DNA of 64,000 nt from Mesostigma viride (lineage: Eukaryota > Streptophyta > Mesostigmatophyceae > Mesostigmatales > Mesostigmataceae), in assembly GCA_009746045.1 (NCBI GenBank), contig RPFO01000164.1, positions 850,712-914,711 of the forward strand. The letters are read 5' to 3'. This document shows, piece by piece, positions 1 to 11,390 of the stretch (within the stretch, counting starts at the first letter, position 1; each line of letters begins with the position of its first letter). Position numbers and translations under genes: made by a program. Under the pieces are notes generated by a model that was not told the DNA's origin, ran no database searches, and saw only the letters and a list, made by a program, of their open reading frames with translations.

Positions 1-290
1 AGGAAGTAGCTTAGAATGTATGCATGATAGGCCATATCAGCCCCTTCTCTGGGCTATGTGCTACATATACCCCCTACGGAGTTATGTTACAATTCAATTC
101 GATTCAATGGCCCCAAACTCCTCCAGGACAAAGGGCACCACACGATGGATAGCGCCTGACACTCGCCCTCACTCGTGCACCGTGGCTGATGTGTTATTCC
201 GCCGCCGGCACCCGGGCCGACTTTGTCGCGATCGACCCATGCGGTCTAGATCCCTCCCAGGCCTGCATGGTGGGCCGGCAGCGATGTTAA
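1..290 (+). repeat. LINE-derived fragments (3'-end motif and 5'-UTR-like piece)
   Basis: No gene is visible. Bases ~25-85 (ending in a 'CTACGGAG' arm) resemble the 3'-end motif at 2620-2680, which lies next to an ATTA tail. Bases ~160-285 closely match 1800-1925, a stretch lying just upstream of a LINE first-ORF-like sequence. The segment ends in a TTAATTAA tail at 286-306 shared with the next, oppositely oriented LINE end. I read this as nested, truncated LINE debris. Confidence 0.55.
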
Positions 291-302
291 TTAATTAATT
301 AA

Positions 303-460
303 TTAAACTCGTGCTCCCGTTGGGGAGTCACGGAGCACCGAAGTGCTTTTAATCCCTGTGTGTGCACTACAGGAGAAAGGGCAGAGACCCCCAGTCTCCT
401 TCATGCCAAAGGCATGCCACAGCTGCAATCGGGCGCGGCTAGCTAAGGACAGGCTAACGA
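303..460 (-). repeat. LINE 3' UTR end with hairpin and TTAA tail
   Basis: On the minus strand this ends with the arm GTGCTCC, a 12-15 nt loop and the arm GGAGCAC, then a (TTAA)n tail at 286-306. The same terminus recurs near 12500, 12640, 37500, 37590 and 46475. The upstream part, which describes a stretch around 'GCAGAGACCCCC' and 'GGGATTAAAAGCAC' on opposite strands, recurs near 3830 and 12580. No coding sequence is attached, so this is a severely 5'-truncated insertion. Confidence 0.65.
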
Positions 461-707
461 TCCGGCAAACTGTGGGTGCAATAAGACCCATGTGAGCATA
501 TCATAGCAAGGAGCGTGGGCAAGTAATCTGAACATAGCCAGGGCGTAGCATGGCTGTACTAGGACTAGGCTAAGGCTATGGCTGGTTGTGTACCGTGCGT
601 TGGCGGCACGTGACTAGGTGTGTTGGCACAGCTAGGCAACATTCTAGGCATGGCTGCCTTAGCGGCAGTGACGCCAAGAATGGTTACAAGCTAGGGCTAT
701 TGCTATT

Positions 708-1232
708 CTAGCCCGCTGGGGGCGTCCACATCTTGTGGTTGATCATCAGGTCCCCGCCCCTCCAGTACACCTTGGGCTTCTGGGGGTCCTGCTTATGGCG
801 GAGGTATTCCGGCCACAGGTCGCGTCGCTGCTGTTGCTGAGCGGGGGTGAGGTCGTCATCCAGCGTCCAGGTGAGGTCGTGCAACCGCTTGCGACGAGAG
901 AGGAACCGCTGCTTATCCTCAGGGGAGGAGAAGGTGAGTAGGACTGGTGGGGGAGCCGCCTTGTCCCGTGAGTGGGGAAGGCGGTGGCACCCACGCAGTT
1001 CTACCTCACCTACCAGGCCCATGAGGGTAAGAAGCTGGTTCTTGAGCTCGTCAGCAAGAGAGGTTGACGTCTCACCTGGCTTCTGGGGGAAGCGACGTAG
1101 CACCACTCGGCACTCGCGGCGAGCGCGGTCGGTGACCTCCCGTTGCGATGTTGCTGCGTGTCGTAGTAATTTTGTGATGTAGTTCAAGTTGTACCTTGTG
1201 CAGCTGGCGTGATCCTTGGATACCCGTGTCAT
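708..1232 (-). pseudogene. LINE ORF1-like / pre-endonuclease segment
   Basis: An open frame of 174 residues from an ATG at 1232. The C-terminal half carries 'FLSRRKRLHDLTWTLDDDL', 'TPAQQQQRRDLWPEY' and a basic stretch, an arrangement typical of the region just before the endonuclease in non-LTR retrotransposons (an RRM-like 'kRk.L.g.....DDLT..Q...R..L' block). No endonuclease or reverse transcriptase follows on the 3' side. Instead, sequence resembling LINE 3' UTR begins within a few hundred bases, so the copy is internally deleted or chimeric. The sequence upstream of the ATG (1233-1330) is repeated at 1925-2100, which supports a dispersed element. It is not a host gene. Confidence 0.6.
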
Positions 1233-1924
1233 ATTACTATTAATTTCTTCAGGGTTCTTCTTTTCGGGTTTTTCCTTGTGTTACATGCGCTCTCACCTCC
1301 GTAATTTCATTCGCAATGAATATATATTTGTCCGGGTGGTGTGTGCCATGGTTCGGTCGGTCTTTCCCCACTCCACCATCAAGTGCGATCGAGGACACGG
1401 AAGGAGGCCACCCTCTACTCAACCAACCACCGCCCCGGCATTATATACTACAGTGCTTGACTATGATGGGCAGGGTTGCCACCTGCTCATCGATATATCT
1501 CCGTGGCTCGGCCGCTCTCCGGTCGCCACATTCTCCGGACGGGCGGCTGTGGATGCCGGCGCTGCTGCCGCTGTGGCTGAGTGCGACAAGTTTGCCTCCT
1601 ACGGCAACGTGGGGCCCCACCGGGTCATCCCCTTTGTCCTTGAGTCCTGAGATCGGGGCCATGGGCCCCAAGACGGCGGAGTTTTTCCACGAGTGCTGCC
1701 AGCGCCATGAAGACCGCCTCGACCTCGAGGGTCAGACCGCCCCGTGGTCTGCCCGCATGTGGCCTTCGTATCGGCGGCAGCGCCAGTCACTCGCCCTCGA
1801 TCACTCGCACGTACCGCATGTGGCTGTTGTGTTATTCCACCGCATGCACCCGGGCCGACTTTGTCGCGACCCATGCAGCCGGGTTTAGATCCCTCCCAGG
1901 CCTGGTGGGCCCGGCAGCGATGTT

Positions 1925-2100
1925 GTTGTGTGTCGTAATTTAATTTGTGATGTATAGTTAGTTGTACCTTGTTGTGCAGCTGACGTGATCCTTGCATGCC
2001 CGTAATTTCCTTCAGGGTTCTTCTTCTTTTTGGGGCTTTCCTTATGTTGCATGCCAATCTCACCCCCGTAATTAATTTATCATTCTCAATGAATATATAT
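1925..2100 (-). repeat. Second copy of the LINE 5' leader
   Basis: This segment matches 1140-1330, including the 'CAGGGTTCTTCTT' stretch and the end near 'CAATGAATATATATTT', but carries small deletions that break the reading frame. It indicates a second, more decayed copy of the same LINE 5' region. Between 1330 and 1800 I see no supportable gene. Confidence 0.5.
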
Positions 2101-2102
2101 TT

Positions 2103-2335
2103 AACGAAACACACGCCCTGATCAAGCATGCTGTTTCCGGCCCCACCGTCTAGGTCATCTAGTCGCTCTACACGTAAGCCAGCCATAATTTCAATGCACA
2201 AGGATACACATTTCCATCACCATTCATCTTCATCATCCTGAACGACTCGAACACGCGGACAAGATAACGGCAGGCTCGAGCTACCATGGTCCGGATTCTC
2301 CCGATTTCTGGCCTGCGCTGGTTGTCTCCTTGATA
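2103..2335 (+). repeat. Dispersed non-coding module R, copy 1
   Basis: This ~230-bp module includes 'CAGGCTCGAGCTACCATGG' and 'CCTGAACGACTCGAACACG'. Further copies lie at ~12175-12320 (same strand), 46720-46952 and 59880-60060 (opposite strand), and a divergent one at ~3640-3735. It often sits beside LINE 3' ends but also occurs without one. No ORF and no Pol III boxes were recognised. Confidence 0.6.
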
Positions 2336-2579
2336 TATTTTAAAAATATAATTACTTACAGCAGAGTGAAATCACTCAAACCAAAGCAAACGCCCAGCTA
2401 TAAACCTATATACAGAGCCATGTCAAAGCTCTATACTACGATAAGACCAATGGATCCTTGATATATTTGTATATGCATGCATCGAGTGACGACAATGCAT
2501 CGAGTGAATCACCCTCGATCAATGGAGCTACCATCAATAGGCCGGGCCGGTGTGACGTGTGTCAGTTATATACGCTATC

Positions 2580-2700
2580 GACCGTGCCATATTGCGCCAT
2601 CTGATTGTATTACAAACCCATAGATGCCCCTTTCTCAGGGCTATGTGTTACATATGCTCCCCACGGAGCTATGATTTTAACTAATTAATTAATTAATATT
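2580..2700 (+). repeat. LINE 3' end, second family, with ATTA tail
   Basis: The motif at 2636-2675 contains 'GTGTTACATATGCTCCCCAC' and ends in 'GGAGCTATG'. It precedes an AATTAATTAATTAATATT tail. The inverse of a similar terminus is at 2905-2935. Bases 2700-2877 contain nothing I recognise. Confidence 0.5.
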
Positions 2701-2879
2701 GCGCCATATGCTTCTGGCCAAGCTTTTAGAGCGAAGAGAGAAACACTGCATGCACTATACTATAGTAGTACATCGGATCACTAGATCTAGATATAATCTA
2801 AAAGTCGATCGTACATATGCACTTGTGCCGATAGTAATGCAATGCTCACACCGCGCTCGGGACATATATCGACAACCAT

Positions 2880-3650
2880 TAAATTAAATTAAATTAAATT
2901 ATAACATGCCTCCGTGGGGAGGTCATGTAGCACATATTTCATGATGGATGGGGTGGAGGAAGCCGCGTGATCGAACTATCCTAACTCTATCTAGAAAAGC
3001 CTAACTACACTACTCATCAAAACGCCTCCTCCGCTTGGGGGGAGGTGGCTTGCCCATGTGCAGGGTCGGGCGTGTGCGCCTTGACAATCTTCTTCCACCG
3101 CGTCTTGTCCTGCATGGCAGTCCAAAGACGGGAGAGGGAGTGGATGCGGTGCTCAAACTGGGCTGGGACCACTAGGTCGTCCAGCAACATCTGAACGTAG
3201 TTGGTGACAGGTTTCCCTACCCTTTTGGGAATGTCCGCGGGGCCAGGCCAGGTCAGAATGTGCCGCCCTGGCTGTCCAAGCCGCTGGGGGCCGGCCAGAC
3301 CAAGGGTGGTGTCGACCTGGCTGGTGCGGGCAAGGTGTCCTACAAATGCTATCCTACGCCGCCTAATCTCGTCCGAAACACGAGGCATGCCATGATACAA
3401 AGACTCTGATGACGGACACTCGGAAAAACCTACGTTAAGGACCTGCCGGAGCATCCTATAAACGGTGCCGTCGAGCCGAGCTGCCAGTTTGGGTGGGAGG
3501 GTCCACGCCTCGGCGCCATACGTGAGCACCGTGAGGACGAGGACCTTGAAGAGCATGCGCTTGTGGTGCCCGTCCAGGCCCTTCGAGCGCCAGTAAGGTG
3601 TGAGCGAACGGAGCTTGGCCCAGGCAAGGCCGATCGACAACCATGGATAT
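2880..3650 (-). mobile_element. 5'-truncated LINE, 3' coding end and tail
   Basis: A minus-strand open frame runs from about 3650 to the stop at 3017. It contains the post-RT region of a non-LTR retrotransposon: 'VLVLTVLTYGAEAWTLPPKL', 'GHLARTSQVDT', 'LTWPGPADIPKR' and a W..I-type end. The same landmarks occur in the copy at 36800-37330 (VLVLPVLTYGAETC, GHLARTNQVDTS, LTWAGPSDVRRR). It is followed by a 3' UTR with a hairpin (CATGACCTCC and GGAGGCATG arms at ~2905-2930) and a (AAATT)n tail at 2880-2902. The endonuclease and catalytic RT are absent, which fits truncated target-primed insertion. Confidence 0.8.
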
Positions 3651-3794
3651 ATAAAATAACAGCAGGCTCGAGCTACCATACGTTCCGGATTCTTCCAGAT
3701 TTCTGACCTGCGCGCACTGATTGTCTCTTTGATATGCACCCACGTACAGGCCGGGGATGCCGGATCGTTTCGACGGGTGCGATTGTGCACCCTG

Positions 3795-3930
3795 TGACAT
3801 GCCCATGTGGCATGCATGAGGGAAGGGGGGGGTCTCTGCCCTCCTGCCCGCTGTGCACACTCAGGGATTGAAAGCACTCTGGTGCTCCGTGACTCCCCAG
3901 CTGCGCGAGCACTTGTAATTTTGATAGACC
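3795..3930 (+). repeat. LINE 3' UTR fragment
   Basis: Similar to 12540-12660 and to the reverse of 303-460: a 'GGTCTCTGCCC' block, then 'GGGATTGAAAGCACT', then the hairpin (GTGCTCC arm at ~3882, GAGCAC arm at ~3906). The tail is degraded. Bases 3930-4311 contain no recognisable gene. Confidence 0.5.
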
Positions 3931-4311
3931 CGCTAGCTCCATGTGGTAATGGTTGTGCACAGGAGCATGCACACGCCCCGCATGCGTGCGCGAAACCAGC
4001 CATGCGTTGGAGAATACAGGCTCGCATTAATTACACATTGATTTTCAGCTTTGCCAGCCAAGCTTATCATCACATGTGTACGCGCGTACATGTGTGCACA
4101 TGCACGTTTCAAAAATAAAGGGCCAGTGTTCGCACACATTAACGCCATCAATCACATCCATGCCTGCTAAACCAGCAAATAGTTGTCAATCTGGCGAACA
4201 TGCTCATGCTAATCGTTTCCTTGCGTACATACGCATGGGCAGTGTAACCTTCCTCAAACATAAACATGCAAGGTCCATACACCGACCATAAAGAGGCGGC
4301 CTATGTCCATG

Positions 4312-5079
4312 TCATTCGACCGCGGGCCGCATGAATGCGCGCATGATGCCCACCTGGCGGAAGCCCAGCCGCTCATACAGTGGACGGCCCGCCTGCGTCG
4401 ACTGCAGCGTGGCCGTGCGTATGCCCTTGTCGCGCATCTGCATCAGGATCGCACTCACCAGCTGGGTGGCCAGGCCGCGCCGGCGGAACTCCTTGTCCGT
4501 GGCCACATAATGCACGCCCACATCATCGCCCAGGGTGAGCGTCATCGCGGTGCACACAAACCGGCCGCTAGCGGGATCGCGTAGGCCGTACGGCTGGAAC
4601 CGGTCGTCGTCCAGGGTGGCGATCAGGGTGCTCAGGGAGCGAGACACGCCGTATGCGCTGTCATTCATGTCAGCCACCACTGAGAAGGGGGGGGCCTCGG
4701 GGACCACCCCCTCTCCTGCTTGCAGCCGCACCGAGGGGTCGTCCAGCAAGAGGCCCATGAGGGGGATGGCGATGCGGGTGTCTTCCACACGGCCCGGCAC
4801 CGCGTCCGCCACGGTCCAGACGCAGTGCGGCAAGAGCGGGTCGTCAGCCGGCGGGGTCGTGCCCACCGGGACCGAACCGCCGTTGTACCAAGGGTTTGCG
4901 CCAACAATCGTGGCGCGCCCTCCCACGAAGTTGGGACGGCGGACCTCCGCGTCTGGGCCCATTCCGCACCGGGCCAACGTGGCCAGAAGCTCACCCCAGC
5001 TGAGGAGTGACCGACGGGCAAGCTCCATGTCGTCAATCACATCTGCTTGGGGTGCGTGGTCCACACGGGATTCCGCCAT
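4312..5079 (-). CDS. GNAT-family N-acetyltransferase, intronless, bacterial-like
   Basis: A 255-residue frame read from the ATG at 5079. An in-frame ATG at 5292 would add 71 residues, but that extension is Arg- and Ala-rich and matches nothing in the family. The N-terminal half has 'PNFVGGRATIVGANPWYNGG', as in bacterial GNAT proteins with an N-terminal extension. The C-terminal half is the acetyl-CoA fold: 'VGVHYVATDKEF', the pyrophosphate-binding loop RRRGLA at about residues 199-204, then 'TLQSTQAGRPLYERLGF' for the last strand and helix. It should transfer an acetyl group from acetyl-CoA to an amine; the substrate cannot be told. No introns, unlike the long-intron neighbours, and it sits beside LINE debris. 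That and the bacterial-style architecture suggest horizontal transfer, but a native single-exon gene is possible. It is divergent from the methyltransferase gene 1.3 kb away. Confidence 0.8.
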   Translation of the reverse strand: MAESRVDHAPQADVIDDMELARRSLLSWGELLATLARCGMGPDAEVRRPNFVGGRATIVGANPWYNGGSVPVGTTPPADDPLLPHCVWTVADAVPGRVEDTRIAIPLMGLLLDDPSVRLQAGEGVVPEAPPFSVVADMNDSAYGVSRSLSTLIATLDDDRFQPYGLRDPASGRFVCTAMTLTLGDDVGVHYVATDKEFRRRGLATQLVSAILMQMRDKGIRTATLQSTQAGRPLYERLGFRQVGIMRAFMRPAVE

Positions 5080-6366
5080 TGACGAGATGGGCGGCGCTAT
5101 CACGGTGCGGTAGCTAGTGCGTGATCTTTCCACTCGCCGTAGACGTGTTATGGCACTCGGTTGGGATGGAAGGGTGCCAAATTTGCTGTGCACTTTACAA
5201 AGTGTCCGCGTGGCACACCCGACGCGAGCCTGCGGCCTGGTGACGACAAAAGTAAACGCAGCTGGGGGTGCCAGTACAGCGACACAGGACATTCCAACTC
5301 CTCATACAAACACCGGAGTATACGTCAAACAAAATGTCTAAATGGAGTCCTTCGCAAATTCGAAACTACAGTTGACTGTAGCCGCAAACTTCATCCCCTG
5401 GTACGCCTGCCTGTGCTATCGCGTGTTGTAACCCAGCTGAGACGTGAGCGATCGCGTCATGAATTTGCGAAGAGCAGATTTTATTGCGTACGAAAGCTGT
5501 TCACCGCAAACGTATTTGTTACCTACCCAGTGTCAAGCATCTCCGTTGCCAAGGATTCATCGACAAAAAATCTTGGTGTCACGGGTAGACATGTTGCGTG
5601 GATCTGCTAAACTGCTTCACGGCGTCATGACACGCGGCCGGGACGCATGATTTTTGGTGGCACCCGCGAAGCACACGTGTAATCAACATGAGCCTCCTGT
5701 CTCCTTCATCCCCCGGCCGCGGGGAGAGGGACTCGGCAACAACAGGCAACAACTAACAAGCATCAACAGCATCAACCAAGATCAACCAGCCATCGCGAGC
5801 CCACTGCCAAGTGCCAAGTGCCAACAGCGTCCACCAGGTCCGAAAGCGTGGCAGCATTAAAGTAACAACATGATTGTGTCGCGAATTGCTCAGCACTCAG
5901 CAGTCAGCAAACTGCCCTGTCTGCTTGGAAGCAGAAGGAAACGCCACGAGCCAAGGGCCAAGGCACGTGTCAGGGTTCATGCAGTAATGGCCGACAACAG
6001 CTAAACCCTTAGTTGCTGTCGCCAGTGAGGTCAAGTACCCTACTAGCTGCTGTGCGACTTATTTGGCTTATACCAATCGGCTTTATTTTAGGGCTAGTTA
6101 TCGCCTTGTGTTGTATATTGTACATTACATTGGATGCGGTGTCCTAAAAGTCAAATGTTATAAAGACGTGGTGTGCTATGTAAGCATGTGTGGTTTGTCT
6201 AGCATGACATTTGAAATTCGCCCCGGGGCAGTTCAACCTTGCACATTTCGCCGTGGGCTCTCGGGCAGTTGAACTGACCCGCAAAGCAGTCGACGAAGAA
6301 TGACGAGAAACATCCTTTCTGTCGAGTAGTATTAACTCGGCTAATTGTCGAGGGCAGGGTTGCACA
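5080..6366. other. Intergenic region between divergent genes
   Basis: I see no supportable gene, RNA or repeat here. The short open frames (for example 5161-5610 and 5654-5860) lack recognisable motifs, and their base composition is mixed. The region should hold the promoters of the acetyltransferase (-) and the methyltransferase (+). An AT-richer stretch at 6060-6180 precedes the methyltransferase start. Confidence 0.5.
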
Positions 6367-9300
6367 ATGTCAGGTGACAATGGGGAGTCGTCTAAAATTC
6401 TCATATACGCCAAGCAGGACGTAGTGTCGGACTACCTACGAGTGAAGCTTGAAAAAGAAGCACGGAAAAATTGGGACAAGTTTTACAGGGTACACGAAAA
6501 CCGGTTTTTCAAGGACAGGTGAGGGGACATTTTGATTTTGTTGGAAAGGGAGTCATTTTTAAAATGAATAGTCGTTGTTTTTCAAGTATTTTGTGGCTAC
6601 GGGTTGCCTATTGATGAATCTGCATATCCATGCGCATGCTATAAAACAGGGATCTGGGCTAGCATCAATTGTGCACTTGTACCTAGGCTCCCACGCCCTA
6701 GCTAATGTCGGCACAGCTAGTACGACTCTACCATGGTGATATGCAAACACGCAAACCAAGTGTTAAAGAGCTCCTAGACGTTTACAATGTCCGTAGTTAT
6801 CTATGTTTCTGTGACATGCTCGTTAGCCCCTGCTTTTATTCCCCTTTCTTCCGAGTTTCCTCTGATTATTTCTTCAACGCCTTCCCCTATCTTCCCCGCG
6901 GTGCAAACGACTAGACTTCACGAGGGCGACCCCTCGTTTCGCAGCCATTCAGTAGAAAGACGTGTACCTGCTGCTCTCGCCTCACCGTGTTTGCCAGCTG
7001 TTGCGAGTACTGATCAGGTTCACTCAGATGCTCTTACATTCTCCCGCCCCCCCTCTCCCCTCCCCACCCCCTCGCGGCATTTTCTCTTAGACCTCCCCAA
7101 ATCGCGTCCCATGTGCGCCCCCAATGATGTGATACTCCTTTCCCGGCAATGGCCCATCATGGCTGCCTGCGGCCCGTATGGATCTCACGAGAACAGGCAC
7201 TACCTTCATCGGGAGTTCCCCGAACTGCTCGGCGACGCGCCAGGGAGAGATCCCCCAGGTGGCCAGGGTGCGCCCTCGCCCCCTGGCCACTCATCAGGGG
7301 CAAGGGAAGCACCCGCTGAAGGAAGCGGTGCAGCAGAGGTTGCGAATGCCGACCCAACGGATGCCAGTGTAGACTCGGGAACCGGGCACCCAGCTGCATG
7401 GCATGCAAGCAGCGGGGCTGAAACAGCTGCCAGCGATCCCCCTCCCACTTGCCCTTCAGCTGCCCCTACTACCTCCCCCCCAACTGCCCCTACCACTTCC
7501 CCTCCACATGTTCCCACCACCTCCCCCTCAACTGCCCCCCCAACCTCCTCAACCACCCCGAGCCCTGCCCCTGGCGCCCGCGTGTTGCTGGAGTTGGGCT
7601 GCGGCGCGGGAAACACGGTGTTCCCCCTGCTGGAGGAGGCGGGTGCTGGCCGCCAGCTGTTTGTGTACGCGGCCGACTTCTCCTCGCGTGCGGTGGAGCT
7701 GGTGCGACAGCACCCGCTGTACGACCCGGCGCGCGTGCACGCGTTTGTGGCCGACGCCACCACGGTGGGTCCAGGGTTGAGGGTGGGGGGGGGGGGGGGG
7801 GTGGGGGGTGGGGGTGGGGGGGGGGGTGGGGGGTGGGGGGTGGGGGGATGAAGTTTAGGGGGCGTGTGCTGTCATTTGGTTGGGTCCTGAGGAAGAGGAA
7901 GCGAGGCAAGTATGCGGTGTTCCGAGGCCAGAAGGGTAGCCATGCAAACCCACGGATACTATATATCCCATGGATACTAAATTACTCAGAACGGTGGCCT
8001 TTTTGCGTTAACAAACTCCCTCAATGTATCCTTATGTGGAAAAGGGGGCAGGGGGGACAAAGGGGCGAGGAAATAACCACGTGATGCCCAACAGCACGTG
8101 CGCAACATGCTGCCATGGTTAGCGGTGTGGTGGGTATATAACATGGTTGTGTTATGGCAAGAACTGTGCTGCTAACACTAATGCCAAGTCCTTTGATGGG
8201 AAGTGACGGTCTCGATTGGCCTTATTAGGAACCCAGGGGCTTGCCATGGAAACGTGCTACTATCTGTATAAGCTGTAACATATTCATATTAGACTCAAAT
8301 GTTGTCACATAGTAGTGCAACAGTAACATATTCGTGCAGTAGCAACACAATAGTCTAGATGCATGCACGTCCTCCCACGGTTGACCACTCTGTGGAGGTG
8401 GGTGGGACCACGAAAGGACCTCCGCAATGAGACACACACAGAGCACCATGGATGCCCCTGTTTCATTGTACACGATGCGGGGGGTAGACCCTGCACGGCC
8501 ACCATCCTGTGCTACACTAGCGCTTTGGGTCCTTCTCTGCGCTCAGGGGCAGAGATGGCCGTTGCTTGCATCTGTCAACCCACACATTCTTCCATCCACA
8601 CATCCCCCCAGGGGCGCTTATCTACAGATCCATGGACTGCATGGACGTATGTTCGGTGTTTGTATGACCCGCATCCGCCGTCCCAAGTTCGTGTGCACGC
8701 TGCTCAGATAACTTGCTACTATCGTAATCACCCCACTCGTCAATCAGCCCACTTCTTACACTCGTCAATCAGTCCACTTCTTACACTCGTCAATCAGCCC
8801 ACTTCTTACACTCGTCAATCAGCCCACTTCTTACACTCGTCAATCAGCCCACTTCTTGCACTCGTCGATCACCCCACTTCTTACACTCGTCAATCAGCCC
8901 ACTTCTTACACTTGTCAATCAGCCCACTTCTTACACTTGTCAATCAGCCCACTTCTTACACTCGTCAATCAGCCCACTTCTTACACTCGTCAATCGGCCC
9001 ATTTCTTACACTCGTTGATCAGCCCACTTCTAACACTCGTCGATCAGCCCACTTCTTACACTCGTCGATCAGCCCACTTGTTACACTCGTCAATCAGCCC
9101 ACTTCTGACTCATCTGGTCCCTTGCCACTTGCCACGTATCACTCCCCCCATCCCACCATTGCGGATCGTGTGCGTTCCTCCATCTTGCATCTGTGGGCCC
9201 TTGTTTGGTTGATTATCGCGTCCTTGGTTGGTTGGCACCCGTGTCTCCAGGACGATCTGTCCGCCGTGATCCCACCGAGCAGCGTGCACGCGGCCACACT

Positions 9301-11390
9301 CGTGTTTATGCTGTCGGCCATGTCGCACGAGAAGATGCCAGCTGTCATCCGCAACGTGCGGGGCGTGCTCCGAGGCGGCGGCAAGGTGTACGTGCGGGAC
9401 TATGCTGAGGGGGACCTGGCGCAGGTGGGTCAATGTGCTGGGGAAGATGGTGGGGAATGGGGCGGGGGCGGGGGGCCTGGGGGTTTGCGGGTGGGCGCCA
9501 GGGAGGGACCCCATGTAGGGGGTTTGGGGGGCCAGTGTAGCCTAGGCCTGCTCCGACGTGGTCGAGCTATTGAAGCGCCTGACTATACCTTTGAACTCAT
9601 AAATGACAAAAACTTGTTTTGGCCCATCGCTTGTGGTTTTCTTGATGGATCCTGTCAAACTTCAATATGGGCCTCTCTGTCCTTGGAAATGACCTTTGTT
9701 ATGACCTTATGAAATCTCATACCTTGCGTCTTTGCGCATCCCATGTATTAACCTGATCAAGCTCTCTTTTAGACGCAGCGGGTAGTTAGGCTCACGCATG
9801 GGGGCCCCACCATGCTTCTTTCTTCTGGCGCGCGCAGGAGCGGCTCCACGAGAAGCAAAGCAATGGGGCCACGCAGAAGATCTCCGACAACTTTTACGTG
9901 CGTGCGGATGGCACGTGCGCCTACTATTTCTCCGAGGAATTGTACGTAAAACTAGTATGCCCTTATAGGATATGCTATATATTCGCAACGCAAGCAAGCA
10001 CATTGATTAGCCGGCCATCCTGCCTGGCATGACAGCCCAGAGACTGCCCAGCGTCACCATGCATGTGCCCCGTTCTTGCCCAGTCAGTGGGTAACATGCA
10101 CACTGTAGATCAAGGTGCCCTGCCCCAAGTGCAAGAAGACAGCAAAGTGTTCCGTCTGTTAGGATGCCGTTGCAAACTACTTGGACGGCCACCCTTGCGT
10201 ATCCTCTACGTCTGGCTGGAAACGATGGCCAGGTTTCACAGCGTACATATGTGTAGTTTTTATGTGTAATGGTACCGTACAAGTGGCTTGTGGCCATGGC
10301 ACCGAGATGTGCATCCGCTTCGCATGATGTTGCATTCTGTTAACACTGCACTGCTTAGCACAAGGCTCCGTGCTTCCATCCAGACGAGCTTGGCAGCGGG
10401 AGCAGTCATAGCGTTTTGGGAGAAGATACGGCATGGGCGGGGGGGAAGATTGCTGTCTGATAGGGGCGGGGGCGCCAGGTTCCAGGGTCAGCGTCTACTG
10501 GCTCTGCCAACACATCTGGTACTACGGGTCTGGTGGCGGTGGGCAGTAGGAGGATCATATTGGAGTGGAGCCCACTGCGCTGGTCTGCTGTTCGGCCCAT
10601 GCCAGCGAGGTCCTGCAGATTCATCCTCTGGCTTGCCAGGGGCATGGGTTGCAAGCGAAATGACCGCAGCATGCCGATGCATAGATTGATTGGGCTTAAG
10701 TACAGGCATCCCAGCCGTCGACTTTAGCAGGCCTTGATACGTGGTCTTTTATATATACCTGCTGGCCTTGGGAGCCAAGATCTCTGGGCAACACCACCCC
10801 GCGATTTCTGTACTCTGGTAACCTTAGACTACACGGACTGCCACGCAGCTATACTGCTTTTCTTCTCTTATGCTCAGCGTAATCCAGAGGACTGTGAGGC
10901 TGGGCCACAGCTGCTCTAATAATTGCAGCATGTCATTATGCAGGCAGCTGGGACTGCGTTCATGGTGTTCTTGTGAAATAGCAGGCACCAAATAGCGGTC
11001 AACTTTACATGTGCTAGGGTACTAGATCATATTGCAATTTTATGGCTACCCATCCTGATATTCCATGTGTGTCTGTGGCTCATCAGAATTGTTGGTTGTC
11101 TGCATGGCCTCTGCGTGCCTGAAACAAACTTGTGCAGTCTTGTGTGCATGGGTAGCTCGTGCATGGATGACTATTTCCATTGAGCTCTCTCCAACACTTA
11201 ATAGTTAGTCTGGGACGGATTGGATGGGTTGTTTGCATGGCCCTGGTGTCCCAGGCTCGTGTCACTCTTTCGCGAGCAGGGCTTTGTATGCGACGAGGTC
11301 CACATGGTCCGCAAGGAGGTGTGCAATCGGCGCAAGGATATCAAGATGCAGCGGCTGTGGATACAAGGAGTTTTTACACTGCGGCCATGA
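6367..11390 (+). CDS. tRNA m3C methyltransferase, METTL2/6/8 family (5 exons)
   Basis: Exons 6367-6518, 7197-7764, 9251-9424, 9838-9941 and 11255-11390 join in phase to give 377 residues. The family installs 3-methylcytosine at position 32 of the tRNA anticodon loop using S-adenosylmethionine. Visible landmarks: the N-terminal 'NWDKFYRVHENRFFKDR' joined across intron 1 to 'HYLHREFPELLG'; the SAM-binding loop 'LELGCGAGNTVFPLLEE' at about residues 182-198; 'ADFSSRAVELVRQHPLYD'; 'DDLSAVIPPSSV', 'LVFMLSAMSHEKM' and 'GGGKVYVRDYAEGDLAQ' in exon 3; 'RADGTCAYYFSEEL' in exon 4; and a C-terminal 'NRRKDIKMQRLWIQGVF'. A low-complexity Pro/Thr/Ser-rich insert of about 110 residues lies between the N-terminal block and the SAM loop, unusual for the family. 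Whether it is METTL2- or METTL6-like (Thr/Arg versus Ser tRNAs) cannot be settled by eye. Confidence 0.92.
7785..7850 (+). repeat. G-rich low-complexity tract in METTL intron 2
   Basis: Long runs of G broken by single T bases begin about 20 bases after the exon 2 donor. The tract could form G-quadruplexes in the transcript. Confidence 0.8.
8736..9106 (+). repeat. 25-bp minisatellite in METTL intron 2
   Basis: About 15 head-to-tail copies of a 25-bp unit beginning CTCGTCAATCAGCCCACTTC and followed by TTACA. Copies differ by single substitutions (for example GTCGATC for GTCAATC). Because 25 is not a multiple of three, the apparent open frame across it (8363-9712) repeats every 75 bp and is an artefact running from the intron into exon 3. 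Confidence 0.92.

Noticed and set aside
8363-9712. 449-residue open frame
   Set aside because: It runs through METTL intron 2 and its 25-bp minisatellite into exon 3. The conserved protein begins only at the acceptor at 9251.
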